Notes under the pieces: generated by a model
The model's input: the letters and a program-made list of their open reading frames with translations, nothing else
Told to the model about the DNA's origin: nothing
Database searches by the model: none
Program-made: the position numbers and the translations under genes
From: Deltaproteobacteria bacterium
GTDB lineage: Bacteria > Myxococcota > Myxococcia > SLRQ01
Assembly (NCBI GenBank): GCA_029210625.1
Contig: JARGFU010000027.1
Span: 1 to 64,000, forward strand
Length of the DNA: 64,000 bases
Direction of reading: 5' to 3'
Shown: positions 63,733 to 64,000 of the stretch, piece by piece
Layout: every line of letters begins with the position of its first letter
Position numbering within the stretch: position 1 is the first letter of the stretch

Positions 63733-64000
63733 TTGTGCGTCCGCCCTCCCACGGTTGGCGAGAGCCCCTACCGTCCCCGCGCCCCGGCCCTCGGCCTCCT
63801 CCACCGCGTCGTTCGTGAGTGGCTCGCGGCCTTCCGCGAGCTGCGTCCCGATCTGCCCTTCCACGTCGTCCAGGCCTTCGAGGAGTTCCTCGACTGCGGC
63901 ATCCTCGCGAACGGCTTCACCCGCCTGCGCTGCGCCGACTGCGGCCACGAGCGGCTCCTGCCCTTCTCCTGCAAGGGCCGCCTCTGCCCGAGCTGCAACG
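63733..64000 (+). CDS. IS91-like transposase, N-terminal part (cut by window edge)
   Basis: The frame is open from 63718 to the end of the window. It reads 'ESPYRPRAPALGLLHRVVRE', then 'FHVVQAFEEFLDCGIL', then the zinc-binding pattern CADCGHERLLPFSCKGRLC-P-S-C-N, which is the transposase zinc-ribbon N-terminus of IS91/IS801-like Y2 transposases. The only standard start in frame is TTG at 63733; the real start may lie there or the gene may be frameshifted at the front, because an ATG at 63714 lies in another frame with a similar open stretch. Composition matches the host, so the insertion may be old. Whether it is complete cannot be judged here. Confidence 0.75.
   Translation, partial: MCVRPPTVGESPYRPRAPALGLLHRVVREWLAAFRELRPDLPFHVVQAFEEFLDCGILANGFTRLRCADCGHERLLPFSCKGRLCPSCN

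Noticed and set aside
63570-63818. ORF starting near 63570 as the transposase N-terminus
   Set aside because: Its frame does not continue into the zinc-binding region; the transposase frame is the one open from 63718. A frameshift joining both is possible but not shown.

Overview
The window is a stretch of GC-rich chromosome, roughly 70% G+C with strong third-position GC bias, from a Gram-negative bacterium. It is most likely a member of the Myxococcota or a related former deltaproteobacterial lineage. The pointers are a TIGR02266-type PilZ protein, several secreted proteins ending in MYXO-CTERM-like sorting tails (Cys, hydrophobic segment, Arg cluster), choice-of-anchor-D (ASH) and putative-Ig surface proteins, a GspE_N/HD-GYP/receiver/DUF4388 regulator, and a type III secretion (T3SS) export cluster of the early-branching kind known from myxobacteria. 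I see no tRNA, rRNA, CRISPR array or prophage. The only mobile gene is an IS91-like transposase cut by the right edge.

Layout. 1-4.3 kb (+): RNase E/G (5' end outside the window), a PilZ protein, a YihY-type membrane protein and an HU/IHF protein. 4.2-12.4 kb (-): eleven tightly overlapping genes for a T3SS core, in transcription order needle-like protein, SctI, SctJ, small unknown, SctQ, FliO-like, SctR, SctS, SctT, SctU, SctV. ATPase, stator, secretin and SctD are absent. 12.5-14.4 kb (-): two tandem degenerate receiver/GGDEF proteins. 14.7-23.6 kb (+): a large ASH-repeat/vWA lipoprotein, a giant fused CARDB/putative-Ig protein and a Cys-rich lipoprotein. 23.7-25.3 kb (+): acyl-CoA dehydrogenase and CutA.

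25.2-30.4 kb (-): a membrane-stress operon with PspA, an unknown protein, an NfeD-like protein, flotillin, and a protein whose N-terminal domain looks like a beta-carbonic anhydrase that has lost every zinc ligand. 30.5-48.5 kb (+): a UbiB-like kinase, a multi-domain hybrid histidine kinase/GGDEF protein, a second histidine kinase, then a FecR-domain protein, a TolB-propeller protein, an Ig-like protein, an outer-membrane barrel and a MYXO-CTERM protein, probably one cell-surface locus. 48.5-54.6 kb (+): housekeeping genes holB, holA, metG, a HEAT-repeat protein and a TatD nuclease. 54.6-64 kb: a chemotaxis receptor with a c-type heme motif (-), an S9 peptidase (+), a 164-bp palindromic element joining two convergent stop codons, GloB-like hydrolase, the HD-GYP/DUF4388 regulator, a YhaM-like OB/HD exonuclease with long disordered tails (all -), and the transposase start (+).

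The best leads for something undescribed are five. First, the secretin-less, flagellum-like T3SS, with a candidate needle gene and a 19-bp motif repeated upstream of both halves. Second, the fused 1506-aa surface protein that carries an internal sorting tail followed at once by a signal-peptide-like segment. Third, the pseudo-carbonic anhydrase coupled to NfeD/flotillin/PspA. Fourth, the palindromic element at 58850-59013. Fifth, two genes that seem to start with CTG. Homology statements rest on motif recognition and memory of family sequences, not on database searches.
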